This document shows positions 14,286 to 27,894 of a DNA stretch of 64,000 bases, in pieces. Source of the stretch: Adineta steineri (Eukaryota > Rotifera > Eurotatoria > Adinetida > Adinetidae); the NCBI GenBank assembly GCA_905250115.1, contig CAJNOI010000030.1, positions 171,451 to 235,450 on the forward strand. Direction: 5' to 3'. The first letter of the stretch is position 1. Every line of letters begins with the position of its first letter. Both the position numbers and the translations under genes were made by a program. The notes below the pieces were generated by a model. The model ran no database searches. It saw only the letters and a list, made by a program, of their open reading frames with translations, and was not told the origin of the DNA.

Positions 14286-17200
14286 ATATATTGTTACTTA
14301 AAAGTGTTTCTAAATTGTATTATGAAAGATAATAGTTCGAACATATCATTTGAAGTGTGTACTAAAAAACAAAGTTCTCTTTAACTGATTATATCGATAG
14401 TTTGTATAAATATTTGTGAAGCTCTCTTCGTTGATCATTTTGTTGAAAGAAAGTTTAAACTCATGTAATACTTACGTTCTGAGTTATCGATCAAATTTTA
14501 ATTCTTTTTTTTTAGAAATGTTCAAAAAAAAGGAGCTCTTTCAAATCTGAAAGACAATAGCATTTTCTTCAATTAAATATGCATGAAAACATTGAGATCT
14601 GAATTAAAAGTGAATAAAAGCGTCGATTTTTACTATATATACACTGATTAAACCATTAAATTATATTCTTTATTATTGCTGTTGGTAAATAAATTGTGTG
14701 TATTAGAAGCACATGTGATATTATAAAAACGATAGGATGAAGGACGTGGAAAAAATGAAGAAAAAAGTACGAGAGAACAAGAAAAATAAGCAATAAATGT
14801 GACACGTGTTCGATTAAGTCGATTGTGTATAGATTATATGAGTGTATATAGCGCATCATCAATCGATAAAATCATATCTTGTTTTTATAACAACATTTTA
14901 AAAACAATTTTTTCAATAGCATCTTAAATTCATTTCGAATTTGACATAGATTTAAAGAATTACTTATTGTATTTTATATGAACTAGTCTTTTTGTATAAA
15001 TATTCAAAAAATCTATATACTGTATAGTCATCCATAATTTTGAATGCATTTTTAGATAATGAAAATCAATTAATATTTTTTGCAAGAATATAAATATTGA
15101 AATAGTATATATAAATTTTTATAATATGGAGATATTAAGATATTTCGATTTGCTTGATCATAGAGCATCCAAGTAACAATATCGTCTTCCCATGTGCTTC
15201 AGCTGCTTACATAAAATATAAATAAACTGGAAAGGATATTATAATGAACAAACAATGTTATTTGATGTTTAGTCTCTATTTTAAGTTAATGTTCATCAGA
15301 TAGAATATATATTTCTGATGAAAAAATGTTTTCAGTTGTATAATCGTTTGATTGTAAGAAAAACAAGTTGAATAATAGTTTTCCTCATATTGTTGCCAAA
15401 CAAGAACTTTTTATAAAACTTTATTACTCCAAATATTTCCATGATTTCTTTGAGTCAAATATATTTTAAACAAGGAATCTGCCAACAATTATATGGTAGT
15501 TGAGTTCTTTTAATTTATTCTTGGCACACCATAGAAACATTCATACTTTCATTTTTATTGCACTTTGATAAACAAAACATGTTGTTTTCAGTTTATCAAG
15601 AAAAAGATAAATTGTTACATTCATTGTAATTATTTTGTGGAAATCACATGAAAAAATACGAGCGTAAGTGATAAGTTCAAGTCTTGCAGCTTTCTCCCTT
15701 CATCTCCCCCAACAGAAAAAAGCTTGAAAAATTTCATAAAAGTCGAAAATTTCAATGTTCAATCAAATTCATTAAAAATATCGTTTTTTACGAGAGGGAA
15801 AGGTTTGAGTTTTTGACTTTCGTCGAGGTTTCTGAGGTTAAGATTCTTTTATGCAAAAATCGCAAAACTTTAAAATTTAGTAAATAATTCCTAACTACTA
15901 GCTTTATTATATGAATAAAAAAGAAAAACAAAAGAAAAAAATATAATATTAAAATTAAAATAAAACGCTAGAATAAAAATAATAAAAAATGTTTTATTGT
16001 TTGTACTTTTAGGTGCTGTTGCGAAACTAGTTTCCACCCATACCCGAGTTCCTAAAAAGAAAATAATATATTTAATTAGCATAATTTATCAATACATCAT
16101 ATGCAGTCTACTTACGAATTTTTAACACTTTGTTCAAATATTTTTCTCTCTCCAAAGAACTAATATGAGTTCATTCATAAAAGATATTCTCTTTCAGCAT
16201 AGCTTTCTTTGAGTATTGTGAAATGTGATTAAGCAACTAAAAATGGTAAGATAGTTGGCAATTTTTGCAAAGTTTCTATAAAGTATTAGGTAGAAAAAAA
16301 CATTTCGGACGATTGCAAAGGTCAGAGTTTTCTTATCGCTCAAAACAACTCTGATAGACACAGATTTAGAGATATGTGGGTGTAATGTAGCAACACGTTT
16401 CATGAGACGTAGTCTAAAATTCTTTTAGTAGGATGACGTATGAGTTGTAGTAACTTGTATCATCAGATGCTCGGAACAATTGTGCAAATTGTTTGGACAC
16501 AATTCTATTCATGAAAAGTATTGATCGACATATTTTTTTAGTTCTTATCTGAAGACTTGAGTTATATCGCAGATAATATCATTGTACATGATGTCTATAA
16601 TCTCTGTTCAAATCTGTTAGAATATAATATCGGTTCCATCAGTAAAATCTGATCAGTTACAAAACGAAACGCTATGTATTGAGCAAGGGATCATTTACTT
16701 ATCATTTATTGTTTTGCAAAGCTCTATCAAAGATAATCAATGAAAGATATTAGAGTCAATGTCGATATTATTAGAAGCATACAGATCACAATTATTATTC
16801 ATTGATCTATGTATGTAAGATTTTCTTTTGCTAACCATTAAAATCTTGAAAAAATCACTTTTGAATATAGTACTCATACAAAAACCATTCGAAGTGATAA
16901 TATTGATCGATATTTGTTATAATAGCCAGATTATCATTTGATTTAATCAACTATTTGTACTTGATAGGTTCAATAATCTACATGCTAAATCTAGTTATTA
17001 TATCTTCAAGAAAATTCAGACAGCAGATTCTTATGTGTAATGCACATATTAACTATAACGAGAACCGTCTTTCATAAGATCTCCTTGATATACATGCACT
17101 TTTGTAAGTAGAACTCTAATTATCCAGCACTTTCTTTAATTATTTTTTTCACTTACAACATATAAACTTTCTACATACGAACTCGAACCGGAGTTTTATG

Positions 17201-19210
17201 AATCTGCATATTTCGTTCGTTGAAGACAGCTATTCTTACATAAATTTTATTTGATATCAATTTTGAAAATGACAAATACACAAAATGATATACTGTCGGT
17301 TTGTGATATTCTTGGTCATAGACTAGAATTTTAAGACTGATTAGGATTTGTTTTCTGGTATACTTCTATCAGAAATATTAGAGAAGGTAAACAGTTGCTG
17401 CTATAATGCTTGAAATTCCGAGTAGACTAAACTTTTGCTTGCTCTTTTATTAATGTGATCAATTATCTCGATTTTGAGATTCATTAGCATTCGACATAAT
17501 TTCGCTTCATTTTTGATTCAGTACCGCAAATATCGTTGATCTCGCTGTCAAGTAGTTTAGTGAATGAACACTATCGTAGTCACTTAAGTGATAAATATAT
17601 ATCTAATTTCTTATTTGCTATCTTAAGGCACATAAGAGGTATAATCGCGTTTCTAATTGAGTATTTCGTAGTTCATCGTTGTTTATGAGAATATTACCAT
17701 CTCGATGCGTTATGCTTGATACTGAACTCTACATTCTGATCATCATTGTCTAGTTTGATACTATCTGTCATGTACAAATAAGCTAATAAATATCTATTGT
17801 CGATATATTTTTGCTTTGATTGAATAATTTTGTTTCTTATGGGGTTTTTATTGTCTATACAAATTTGGTTTTTATATCTTTCAGATATTTATGATCATCA
17901 TAAAAGATGCATTCAACATCGACAGGTGAGATAAAAATTGAATAATCAACCAGAAAATACTTTCATTGATTAAATATACCATCTACTACGTTCGCGTGAG
18001 AGTTCTTTATTCGTTTTTTACATTATATATTGGAGAACTAGTGTTAAGAAACAAGAGTTGTGGCAGTTTGAGGTACTTCAATTTAGAGTCAAGGTATCAA
18101 CAAAATTTGTAATTTAAGTCAAATCAATCCTCAAAGTTCTTTCTTCAGGTGACGTTTAAAAACAGAAAGAACATAATATTTGGAAATATTAAGTATAACA
18201 TATTTTACATATCTTCAAAAACCCATTTTACTGTAGAAGAAATCTAAAATTACCAAAAGCCTTCTTTCAAAACAAGACATCATTATGAAAAAACACTGAA
18301 ATCAGTTCCACTCGTTCGACAAAAAAATGTTTCTCTCATATAGGGTTAAGTTTAATGAAAATATTTTACAAGTTAACATCTCGCTGGGCTCTCACCATTC
18401 TATTAGATCATATATGTTGATACTTATTGAAACTATATTTTTTTTCTCAGTATAGAGGAGAAAAATCTATAAAGCATCTGATTTATCCACTATATTTCCA
18501 ATGTTATTTTCAGATGCCACCAAGTAAAACAGTGTTATCTCTATCAAATTTTCAAATCAGTCGAATTTGTAACATCGTGCGCCATGTTTAGTACTGTCAG
18601 TACAGAACGAAAGTAACAAAACTTCAATAACAACAGTTTCATGTATTTTAAATAATAAGCATGTGTATACATCTACGCACTTCACCTAACTAAGCATACT
18701 CTTTTCAAATGGTACCATTTACGTTTCAAAATCACTCTGGTCATCATTAGCAACAAAGTATTATAGACTATATAATGAAATCTATTCTTATTTCACCATG
18801 ATCATGCTTTAATGACTGGTACTTAAAAGATATGAAGCGTCTAAGTGCTCACCAGTGCAATACGATCAATCGACTTGCATGGTATCTTCCTCGTACTTTT
18901 GTCAATCCAGCACAAAATGTCTTCAATATGGCCGCGTCTTATAATAATCAATTCTTATCAAGTGTTCATGAATATTCTGTTTTTCTTCTTCAATGCTGTC
19001 TTCATTGTTACATCCAAAGTACATCATTATTTTTCCAGGATGTCTTAGTTGAACTTTTACTATGAACTCCTAAGAATTATCAATGCAAACATATCAGACG
19101 AATGTCTCATACGAAGTCACTATTCTAATACTTTCTTCAATTTCGAACACGCTGTTGAATTCAAATAGACGAATACCAGAATCGCGGCTGACTAACAGAA
19201 CGAACAAACA
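14286..19210. other. Long gene-poor stretch
   Basis: I find no multi-exon frame with in-phase splice sites and no conserved motif. The open frames of 60-77 codons here look like chance. Base composition is somewhat less skewed around 16.2-19.0 kb than in typical intergenic sequence of this window, which could mark old transposon remains, but I cannot identify a family. Confidence 0.45.
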
Positions 19211-19214
19211 TCTT

Positions 19215-19955
19215 GTTCAATATTGTCTCGAATCTGAAACAAAAACTACTCTTGATTCAACGATACATAACCATATGAACTCAGAATACTTTATATTAAC
19301 TGATTTTTAAAATAATTTGTTTCATCCAAAGCAGACAAGGTTTTGATCCAATTATATACCGACGTATGGATAGAGAATGGTTTCGACCAACGGACTTTTA
19401 AAATACTCCACTGAATCTGAAACAAATACTGCTTTACTCCAAATACAAATGGACGCATAAATATAGAATAGCTTATAACAAAAGATTTTTAAAATATTTT
19501 ACTAAATCTAGAATAGAGACAATGTTGATTCAAAAAAACATGCACGCAACGTAAGAGAATAGTTTAAACCAACAGATTTTTAAAATACTTTACTGAATCT
19601 GGAATAGAGACGATGTTGATTCAAAAAAATATGATCGCAACAATAGAGAATAGTTTATAGTAAGAAATTTTTAAAATATTTTACTGAATCTATAACAGAG
19701 ATTATGTTGATCGAATGATACATCGTCGCAACGGGAGAGAATAGTTTATATTAACAGTTTTTCAAAATATTTTGTTCTATGTAGAATAGAGATAATGTTG
19801 ATTCAATAAAATATGCACGCGGCGAATGAGAATAGTTTATAACAAGAGATTTTTAAAATATTTTGCTGAAACTAGAATAGAGATTATGTTGATTCAATGA
19901 TGCATCGTTGCAAGGAAGACGAATAGTTTATATCAAGTAATTTTTAAAATATTTT
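19215..19955. repeat. Tandem repeat array, unit about 91 bp, running into the assembly gap
   Basis: At least seven diverged units, each beginning TTTTTAAAATATTTT, continue with ACTGAATCT(A/G)GAATAGAGA, ATGTTGATTCAA and GAGAATAGTTTAT. The clearest unit starts fall near 19306, 19397, 19487, 19578, 19669, 19759 and 19851. The final copy is cut by the N run after 15 bases. Sequence at 19215-19305 is a more diverged copy. Units differ by point changes and 1-2 base indels, as in an old minisatellite or satellite. Confidence 0.85.
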
Positions 19956-20745
19956 NNNNNNNNNNNNNNNNNNNNNNNNNNNNNNNNNNNNNNNNNNNNN
20001 NNNNNNNNNNNNNNNNNNNNNNNNNNNNNNNNNNNNNNNNNNNNNNNNNNNNNNNNNNNNNNNNNNNNNNNNNNNNNNNNNNNNNNNNNNNNNNNNNNNN
20101 NNNNNNNNNNNNNNNNNNNNNNNNNNNNNNNNNNNNNNNNNNNNNNNNNNNNNNNNNNNNNNNNNNNNNNNNNNNNNNNNNNNNNNNNNNNNNNNNNNNN
20201 NNNNNNNNNNNNNNNNNNNNNNNNNNNNNNNNNNNNNNNNNNNNNNNNNNNNNNNNNNNNNNNNNNNNNNNNNNNNNNNNNNNNNNNNNNNNNNNNNNNN
20301 NNNNNNNNNNNNNNNNNNNNNNNNNNNNNNNNNNNNNNNNNNNNNNNNNNNNNNNNNNNNNNNNNNNNNNNNNNNNNNNNNNNNNNNNNNNNNNNNNNNN
20401 NNNNNNNNNNNNNNNNNNNNNNNNNNNNNNNNNNNNNNNNNNNNNNNNNNNNNNNNNNNNNNNNNNNNNNNNNNNNNNNNNNNNNNNNNNNNNNNNNNNN
20501 NNNNNNNNNNNNNNNNNNNNNNNNNNNNNNNNNNNNNNNNNNNNNNNNNNNNNNNNNNNNNNNNNNNNNNNNNNNNNNNNNNNNNNNNNNNNNNNNNNNN
20601 NNNNNNNNNNNNNNNNNNNNNNNNNNNNNNNNNNNNNNNNNNNNNNNNNNNNNNNNNNNNNNNNNNNNNNNNNNNNNNNNNNNNNNNNNNNNNNNNNNNN
20701 NNNNNNNNNNNNNNNNNNNNNNNNNNNNNNNNNNNNNNNNNNNNN
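19956..20745. other. Assembly gap of 790 N
   Basis: Unknown bases. The left edge is inside the 91-bp tandem array and the right edge is inside a coding exon, so the gap probably hides more repeat units plus the 5' part of the amidotransferase gene. Confidence 0.98.
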
Positions 20746-20746
20746 G

Positions 20747-21286
20747 GTGGCATTATTACAAAAGTTATCAACAGCTGCTTATACAAACATATTTGGAACA
20801 ACAGATACAGAACATGTTGCTGCACTGTTCTTTACACATTTAGGAGCCGACTGGGTTACGGAACTACCTTTAGAAAAACTGAAGCAAGCTATGATCAATA
20901 CTCTTCAAGATGTACTTGCATTAATTCAAGAAAGCATCAAAGACACTGACGAAGAACTTCCACTTAGTAATCTTAACTTCGCTGTAACCGACAGTTGTCA
21001 ATTACTTGCTGTTCGTTTCTCATCGATCGATGAATTCGAACCTCCTTCATTGTATTATTCGACAAAGGCAGGACCTGTTCTTAATCGAAAATATCCTGAT
21101 CATCCTGATGGAAAAGAAGAAATTCCGAAGACAGCAATGCGAGCTACGCATGAACATGGAAAACATGTTATTGTAGCAAGTGAACCCAATACGTATAACA
21201 CGAAAGATTGGCATTTGGTACCTTCAACGTCATTTGTTCTCATCGATAAAAACTTGAATGTTACAGTTGAAAAAATTCAGTTATAA
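20747..21286 (+). CDS. Class II glutamine amidotransferase, DUG3/EgtC-like (5' partial)
   Basis: This is the C-terminal 179 codons of a protein whose start lies in the N gap; the frame is open to the gap edge. Recognisable family blocks are TDTEHVAALFFTHL, the NFAVTD-C-LLAVRFSS strand pair, EPPSLYYSTKAG, and VIVASEP followed by DWHLVP. This order is typical of the GATase fold in DUG3 (glutathione degradation in yeast) and EgtC-like hydrolases. The catalytic N-terminal cysteine would be in the missing part, so activity cannot be judged. No intron interrupts the visible 540 bp. The likely role is hydrolysis of a gamma-glutamyl amide bond in the cytosol; the substrate is unknown. The family call is firm, the exact orthology less so. 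Confidence 0.85.
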   Translation: MALLQKLSTAAYTNIFGTTDTEHVAALFFTHLGADWVTELPLEKLKQAMINTLQDVLALIQESIKDTDEELPLSNLNFAVTDSCQLLAVRFSSIDEFEPPSLYYSTKAGPVLNRKYPDHPDGKEEIPKTAMRATHEHGKHVIVASEPNTYNTKDWHLVPSTSFVLIDKNLNVTVEKIQL

Positions 21287-23008
21287 ATATTTTTTGTTTC
21301 TACGTTTAATTGTTAACTATAAAAATGAAAATATTACGAAAAACTAGAATATCCATTCGAAAGTCGAACATGTAAAAAAAATCTATCATCAAATATTCAT
21401 AAGGATTTGATTTGAATACGTAAAGTGATTGTTTGATTAACATACAAATATGTAGAGAAGCACTAAAAAAATCATCATGAAGTAGTCACATTTAATAGTT
21501 TGATTATAAATAACAAAAGTGAAGGTTTTCGTGATTTTTTTATTCAATTGAAAAAGACGTGTATAGACAAGTAATTTTACTAGAGAAATAATACAGATTA
21601 TTTCCTATAGAAAGATTTATGATTAATAATTGAATTCTTTCAAGTATTGTAATATTAGAAATCGTTCTAATTCTTATCTCTATAATAAGGGTTTGTCGTA
21701 GTTGAGAACAACGATAAGATAATTACTAGTCGTTCATATAACATTCAATAAAACAAATATTCAATCATTGCATTTTTTTTACTATGTCTGAATGGTAATT
21801 TTCTTTATCATAGTACAATCTAATCTTAACAATGACATCAATCGATTTCTAACAAGCATTATTAAGTGTACGATTGATAATGGTTATTTGATTATGTTAA
21901 AATTATGCCGACATATTTGACTGGATTGAATTAGAGGATTATCTTCGTCAAATACCACCAATTATAATCGAAAATTGTACTCATATATATACGAGTAAAT
22001 AGATTGACATACTTGTGCTTCACTAACAAAAAGAGATCGAAAATAGAGAGAGAGAGAGAGAGAGTGAGTGAGAACAGTTTCATATAATCAATTAACAGAT
22101 TGCTATATGTATATCTCTTGAGAAAAAGTAAAATTCCCTAATCGCTAATTATTTGTTACCATGCAAAGAGAAAAAATAGATAATGTTTGTCGGTATATTT
22201 AAAAAAACCGATTTCTTTTTTTTCGTAAGTCTTCTATGTTGAATATATTCGATAATCGATAGCAATGAGTATCAGGTAGCGCATTTATAATATCGTCGAT
22301 ATTAAACACCTTTTGCCTGTTTACCATGAGAATTTTTTCGTATGTATGCATGTATTATTTTATATGAATAAATTTTGAATCGATTATGTATTGAATTACT
22401 TCGATTTATTTTATTCTGTATGCTGTCTTAATAATTTCTTTAGAAAATTTTACATTTAGGTTAGATAAATATAATTTTTTTTATGTAAGAACATGTGTTA
22501 TATGTGTACATCAATTTTACCGAGCGTAAATGCCATTGTATACGATCTTTGCTTCTCAGGTCATGTTATTATTACTTGTATTAGAAATACTTTCTTTTTT
22601 TCATTATAATGTGAATGTTATTTCGTTATTTATCGATTGATTTTAATCTAAATCTTGAGTGTATCTATAATCAACTAACGTTCTATCATTCATCATTTTA
22701 TTATTATTATCGATACATTCTTTCTAACTGTTGTCAGGCGCAGTACTATCAATAATCAACGAGCTATGAGGCGATAGCGATAGTATTCTGCATCCATCAT
22801 CTCCTCAACTTCTCGCTTTTATCTCGTTTCTAACTCAACTCATTTAGCAGAATCTCATTGAATTGGCAAGCATACTTTATACCTCTTGACTAATGAAGAG
22901 TAGAAGAAGAAAAAAAGAATGAACAATGCTTCCAGATATATTTATTCATAGTTGTAATATAGAATCAAATGTAATCTTATTTCATTTCAGATATTCTTAA
23001 AATTCAGA
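21287..23008. other. Intergenic region upstream of the LMO4-like gene
   Basis: No coding sequence is supported. It contains an AG-repeat microsatellite at about 22043-22064. It ends with an acceptor-like TTTCATTTCAG at 22980-22990, directly before the distal first coding exon of the LIM gene. Confidence 0.5.
22043..22064. repeat. (AG)n microsatellite
   Basis: A run of about eleven AG units in the intergenic region upstream of the LIM-only gene. Confidence 0.85.
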
Positions 23009-26000
23009 ATGTTTTCTGATGTAATCGATGATGATCTATTATTAGGATCTTCAATATTGCCTTCATCAACGTTAACAAAACCGATGGTTAACATTAATAA
23101 TAATAATAATAGTGAGTATATAAAACCTGTAGAATGGACACAAGGAATAAGTAATAACAATTATATATGAAGTATAACGTATGTCAGATGTATATATGTG
23201 AGAAATAACAACATACTAAGAAAATTACCATCATTTGGATGCACGTTTATTCACTTTCGATTAATATGTGTTTGCTAAATACTCTGATGGCCGGATTATT
23301 ATCATCATTAGACCAATCTCATTCATTTCTCCCGTAGAGAATATTTATTGATGGCTCGGCATGAAAAGGTTTTTTTTTCTTCTTTTACTTACAATCAATT
23401 CAATATATATATTTATATATATATAGCTGCTTGCATAATATTCATATATATATACATAACAAAAGAAAATTAAATAGATTTTTTTGTCGATGAACTTTTC
23501 AATGAAATGTCTTAAATTTATTTTTATAGATGATAAGAAATAAAAGTAATAAAAGAGATTAGTAGTTGAGTTTATCAATCTCTATTTGTAATTTGAATTT
23601 TTTTTCTCGTAAATCGATTTTGTAAATGTAAACCTACTAGTATAGTTTACATAGACATGTATAAAGATGTTATTAAAAGAAAATAATTAACATAAAATTC
23701 TAATTTAATATTTTCATTTTATTTTAATAAATCATTTCACCGTATATGAATAAAATTAATTAAATTGGCAAATTATTCATGACCGTGTGTATGCTAAACA
23801 TATCTTAGACGCTAGAAGCATGTCACTGTTTCCTTATCGTCTTTCTCTCTCTCTCTCCATACGACAGTACCTTTATCTTCGTCGTTCTTCGTTACTATTT
23901 CGCATAGATGTGAAGAGATAATCAAGTGCAGTTACAATATAATGCAGTGTGTGTATACATAAGACACACTCTCGTCACCCGAGAGGACCGTGAATGTGCT
24001 AAAAGGAAAAGAAAAAAAAACGAGAAATAAGTATCTTGTGGTTTTAATTAGCTCATTCAGTTAGAGGTGATTGTGAATAGAGAGATTTTTTCGTCGTCCT
24101 CCTCGTCGTCATTTAGCAGTTTGCTTCTTTTTTTTTTCTTTTTTTTTTTTCGTGTCCTATCGTACGTATGTATAAGAAGAACAGAACACACGCCACATCC
24201 CCGTCTTTTTTTTGTAACACACGTACGCATACATACACCGTCAGATTCATTTCTTTTCAAAAAAAAAAGAACACACCGTTAAACGCTGCGACAACGAAGA
24301 AAGATATCCATAGATGGTGAGAGCAACTCGAACTACTCGTCGACGAGTTACAGCTACGGCAACAGGTGAGTTAGTGAAATATTGTAGAAAATTGATTAGT
24401 TTAAAAGCTTTGTTGTTTTGTTGATCTATTAAAATCGATAATCGCTTTTAGTCCACTATAAAGTCAATGTGCTTGACATTCAATTTATCAAGACGTTTTT
24501 TTTTCTCTATTTCTTTTGTTCATTTATCTAATAATCATTAGAACTTTTTTCTTTAAATAATACCAACTATTTCTGCACTCATTTTTTTCTATAAAACAAA
24601 ATATCAAAAAAAGAAAACGAGATTGTCAATTAAAAAAACAAAAAAAAAGGAACATTTTCTATGACGTTAGTTGTCGATAGAAAAAGAATGGAGAAAAAGA
24701 TGAGATTGTATACTTAATAAATCAATTGTGTTAATTAAAAAGTATAATAACTTTTGCATAACAATAATATGAAACTAGTAAATTTTAAGATGGAGCATTC
24801 TTTCAGTTATTAATAATGATCCTATTCATAAATATATGTCTATTCATTCATCTAAAAAATCTATTTATAGACACATATGTTTAGCTAATTTGAATTGTCA
24901 TTAAAAAAAAAGACGACGCACAAGTTCGTATTTTTCTTCTTTCTTCTCATTTCAATTCAATATTTTTTTTTCTTTCTCACTTTTTTCTAATGAATTCCTT
25001 GCCCTCGGTCGACTGTATATACATGTACATATATATATATATAAGAACTCGAAGACTACATGTCTTCTTCTTCAATTCATTAATTGACGATGTCTATTTG
25101 TAATATAATGGAGAATAGAGAAGAGAATCGTTGTGATGTTGGTTAGTGCTTGTATGATGATGATGATGATGATGAAGAAGAAGAAGAAAATAGAAATAGG
25201 GAAGGCGAAGAGAAAAAGAAAAAACGAGATCAAGTTTTGTTTCTGTGCACAAACGGGACGAGACGAGACGCACGAGTTTGCCTGATAGAACATATGTATG
25301 GAATATTGTACTGAATGAATATATATATACGTACTGGACGACATATATCAACAATAATATTCATTTATTACCATCAACATCACATAAATATTATCGACAA
25401 TTATTATTCCATTTTTCATATTATGATGCGTACAGGTAGATGTCGAAAGAAATTAGACTAATGTAAAATCGAATAGTTCTATTAAGAAACTAATCAAAAT
25501 TTTATTTTATCAGATAAATATCTTGAGAGAGAGAGAGAACTAAAAATATAATATTGATTTGTTTTGATTAAAAATAGAAAAACATTTTTCTTTTGATTAT
25601 CATCATTATTATATTAATTAATACTTTGATCTTTTTCTGTCATTCGTTCTATTCAATTGCCTTCAGGACAAATTTTACTATATATAAATCCCATAAATAG
25701 GATTTTAATTAAATATTATAATAAATCGAAAAAAAAAATATCCATGCTACTACTCATCATCTTTAGATATGTTAGTTGGATGTAATCACAAGCATTTTCT
25801 AGTTTTTTTTTTCTTTTTTTTTTTATTCTTTTTCGCACCTGCTGTCGTGCAGACAAAGGAGAGCAAGTGTAATTAAAGTAATTGTCCAAACAATTAGTCG
25901 ATTGTATTGGTCTGTTCTTTTCTCGATTTGATACAGTCGATAGTGATTTAGTTACTTCGTTCGTTCATACATTCATTCATCTTGTGTAACCATCATCACT

Positions 26001-27170
26001 CTAGTAATGATTTTTTTTCCCTTTTTCTCTGATCATATTTATTATTAAGCTTTTTTTTCTTCTTCTTCTTCTTCTTCTTTCTTACCCTTATGTGTCAAGT
26101 AGAAAGAGAGAATCTCATCTTATTCATATACATGCACAATCGCCATCGATCATCATTTCATAATTGGAAAATAAATTGAAATCAAGATGTAGTCGTAGTA
26201 GTAATATAAAAGAATGAAGAACATGAATATTAATTATTCTCTTGTCATTCATTCATTCATACATACATTCTAGGCAATAATAATGGCTCAGCTGTATTAA
26301 TGCAGCCTAAACTTGAATCACAATCACTTGTATTCGATCAACAACCATCGACATTACAAACAAAAATGGTACCTATTGCACCTCGTTATGATGCAAATCA
26401 ACAAAATACAACGAATCCTAATATACATAGATGTTCACATTGTTCTCAACCTATTCATGAACGATATTTTCTTCGTACACATGATCGTTTATCTCGTGAA
26501 AATTATTGGCATATGCAATGTTTACGCTGTCAATGTTGTGATGCAGTTTTAGCTGATATAGCGTCAACATTTTATACTAAAGATAATGCACTTCTTTGCA
26601 AATCTGATTATATGAAGTAAGTAAATTTCTATTTGTTTTTTTTTTTATTCTTTCTATAAAAAAATATTTTTGAATTTTTATTATAGAATATATGGTAGTC
26701 GTCCATGTGCATTATGTGGTCAAGTAATTGGAACGAATGAACAAATAATGCGTATTAGTCCTAATTCTGTTTATCATTTATCTTGTTTTACTTGCGCGAA
26801 ATGTCATACACCTTTAGTTAAAGGTGATCGTTACGTTCTTTTTAATGGACAACCATATTGTGAAAAAGATAATCCACTTAAATCGACAACAAATACTACT
26901 AATAGTCCTGTGACAAAACGTGGAAATACGACGACTAAACGTGGAGCAAAAGCAGCACGTGCTGCCGCTGCTACTGTTACATCAGTAACATCAGCAACAC
27001 AAATACAACAAACATTTGTAACACCACCACAATATCATCATACCGGACATATATCACTTTTAAATAATCTTCATAATTCAAATACAATTACACATTCATT
27101 GCTCAGTAATCCTCTAAATAGCAACGGTTCTTCGTCGATTGCAACAGCAAATGGTGATGATTTGTATTAA
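23009..27170 (+). CDS. LIM-only protein, LMO4-like, two alternative first coding exons
   Basis: Nuclear adaptor with two LIM zinc-binding domains and no homeodomain; LMO proteins bridge LDB1 and transcription factors. Shared exons are 26274-26616 and 26687-27170. LIM1 starts CSHCSQPIHERYF and ends LLCKSDYMK; LIM2 starts CALCGQVI and ends PYCEKDNP. All expected Cys/His ligands appear present. GDRYVLFNGQPYCEKD parallels the LMO4 block GDRFHYINGSLFCEHD, and the C-terminal SNPLNSNG recalls the LMO4 tail, so LMO4 fits better than LMO1-3. Two upstream exons, 23009-23111 and 24314-24365, each begin with ATG, end in a GTGAGT donor with one leftover base, and join the shared exon in frame, giving 309 or 292 aa. 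An Ala-rich and Thr/Asn-rich tail follows LIM2. LHX-type proteins are excluded for lack of a homeobox in the window. Confidence 0.88.
26058..26081. repeat. (TTC)n microsatellite in LMO4-like intron
   Basis: About eight TTC units in the intron before the shared LIM exons. Being polypyrimidine, it could also act as a splicing signal. Confidence 0.8.
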
Positions 27171-27894
27171 AATATTTTTTGTTTGGATCGAATGAATTGT
27201 TGTCATATGCTATGCACAGTTGTTGCCTGTTTGTTTATATCTTTTGTAATTGTTAAGAAACAAAGGAAGAATATATATATATATATATTCGAATCAAAAA
27301 AAGATTTTCCTGCTATAAACAGGATTAATTATATACAGTAAATCATTATCTTATATTGTATTCAAAAGCAGTTATTATGACCTTTACTTTTCCTGTTCTT
27401 TATTAGTTGATATTGTATCATTTCTATCGTTCGACATTTCATTATTTATATTTATGGAGATAGATTTCTTTTTAATGATGATTATTAGCTAGAAGGTAAA
27501 TGAGAAGTAGATTGAAAGAAGAAAGAATAATATAATTTATTTTCAAATTGATAATGAAACATTTCTTTTTTCATTGAAAAAAATTGAAATTAATATCAAG
27601 GAGATTTCTTAAAAGAAATGATATAAAAAGGAGCTAAGGAAGATTCTCATAAATTTTGTTTATTCCGATGTTGTCATCCGAATACTTATTTTAATACATG
27701 TAGACATCAAAATCATGATAATTAATTGATAAGAATAGTTCAGTGAATGTATATATATATACGTAAAAGTATTTTATTAAATGAAAATGAATAAAATGAG
27801 ATATATTGCACTGCCAGAAAGACAACACCGAATAGAGATAAATACTAAAATAAACGGAATACTGTTGGAAGAGAAAAAAAATCTATTATGATAT
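27171..27894. other. Convergent intergenic spacer
   Basis: Spacer of 724 bp between the stop of the LMO4-like gene (+) and the stop of AP-3 beta (-). It presumably holds both 3' UTRs. A TA run is present near 27270 and I see no further gene. Confidence 0.6.

Noticed and set aside
18832..19310. Three short plus-strand frames
   Set aside because: They overlap each other in different frames without motifs; the last one runs into the tandem repeat.
19215..19955. CRISPR-like array
   Set aside because: The units are contiguous 91-bp tandem copies that diverge throughout, with no constant repeat and unique spacers, and the genome is eukaryotic.
19944..20825. Minus-strand frame through the N gap
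   Set aside because: It consists almost entirely of unknown bases and is an artefact.
24057..24282. Overlapping plus and minus frames around a TTTTC-rich tract
   Set aside because: Low-complexity sequence upstream of the proximal LMO4-like exon; neither frame has a motif.
25072..25439. Overlapping His/Ile-rich frames on both strands
   Set aside because: Created by ATG/GAT trinucleotide repeats in an LMO4-like intron.
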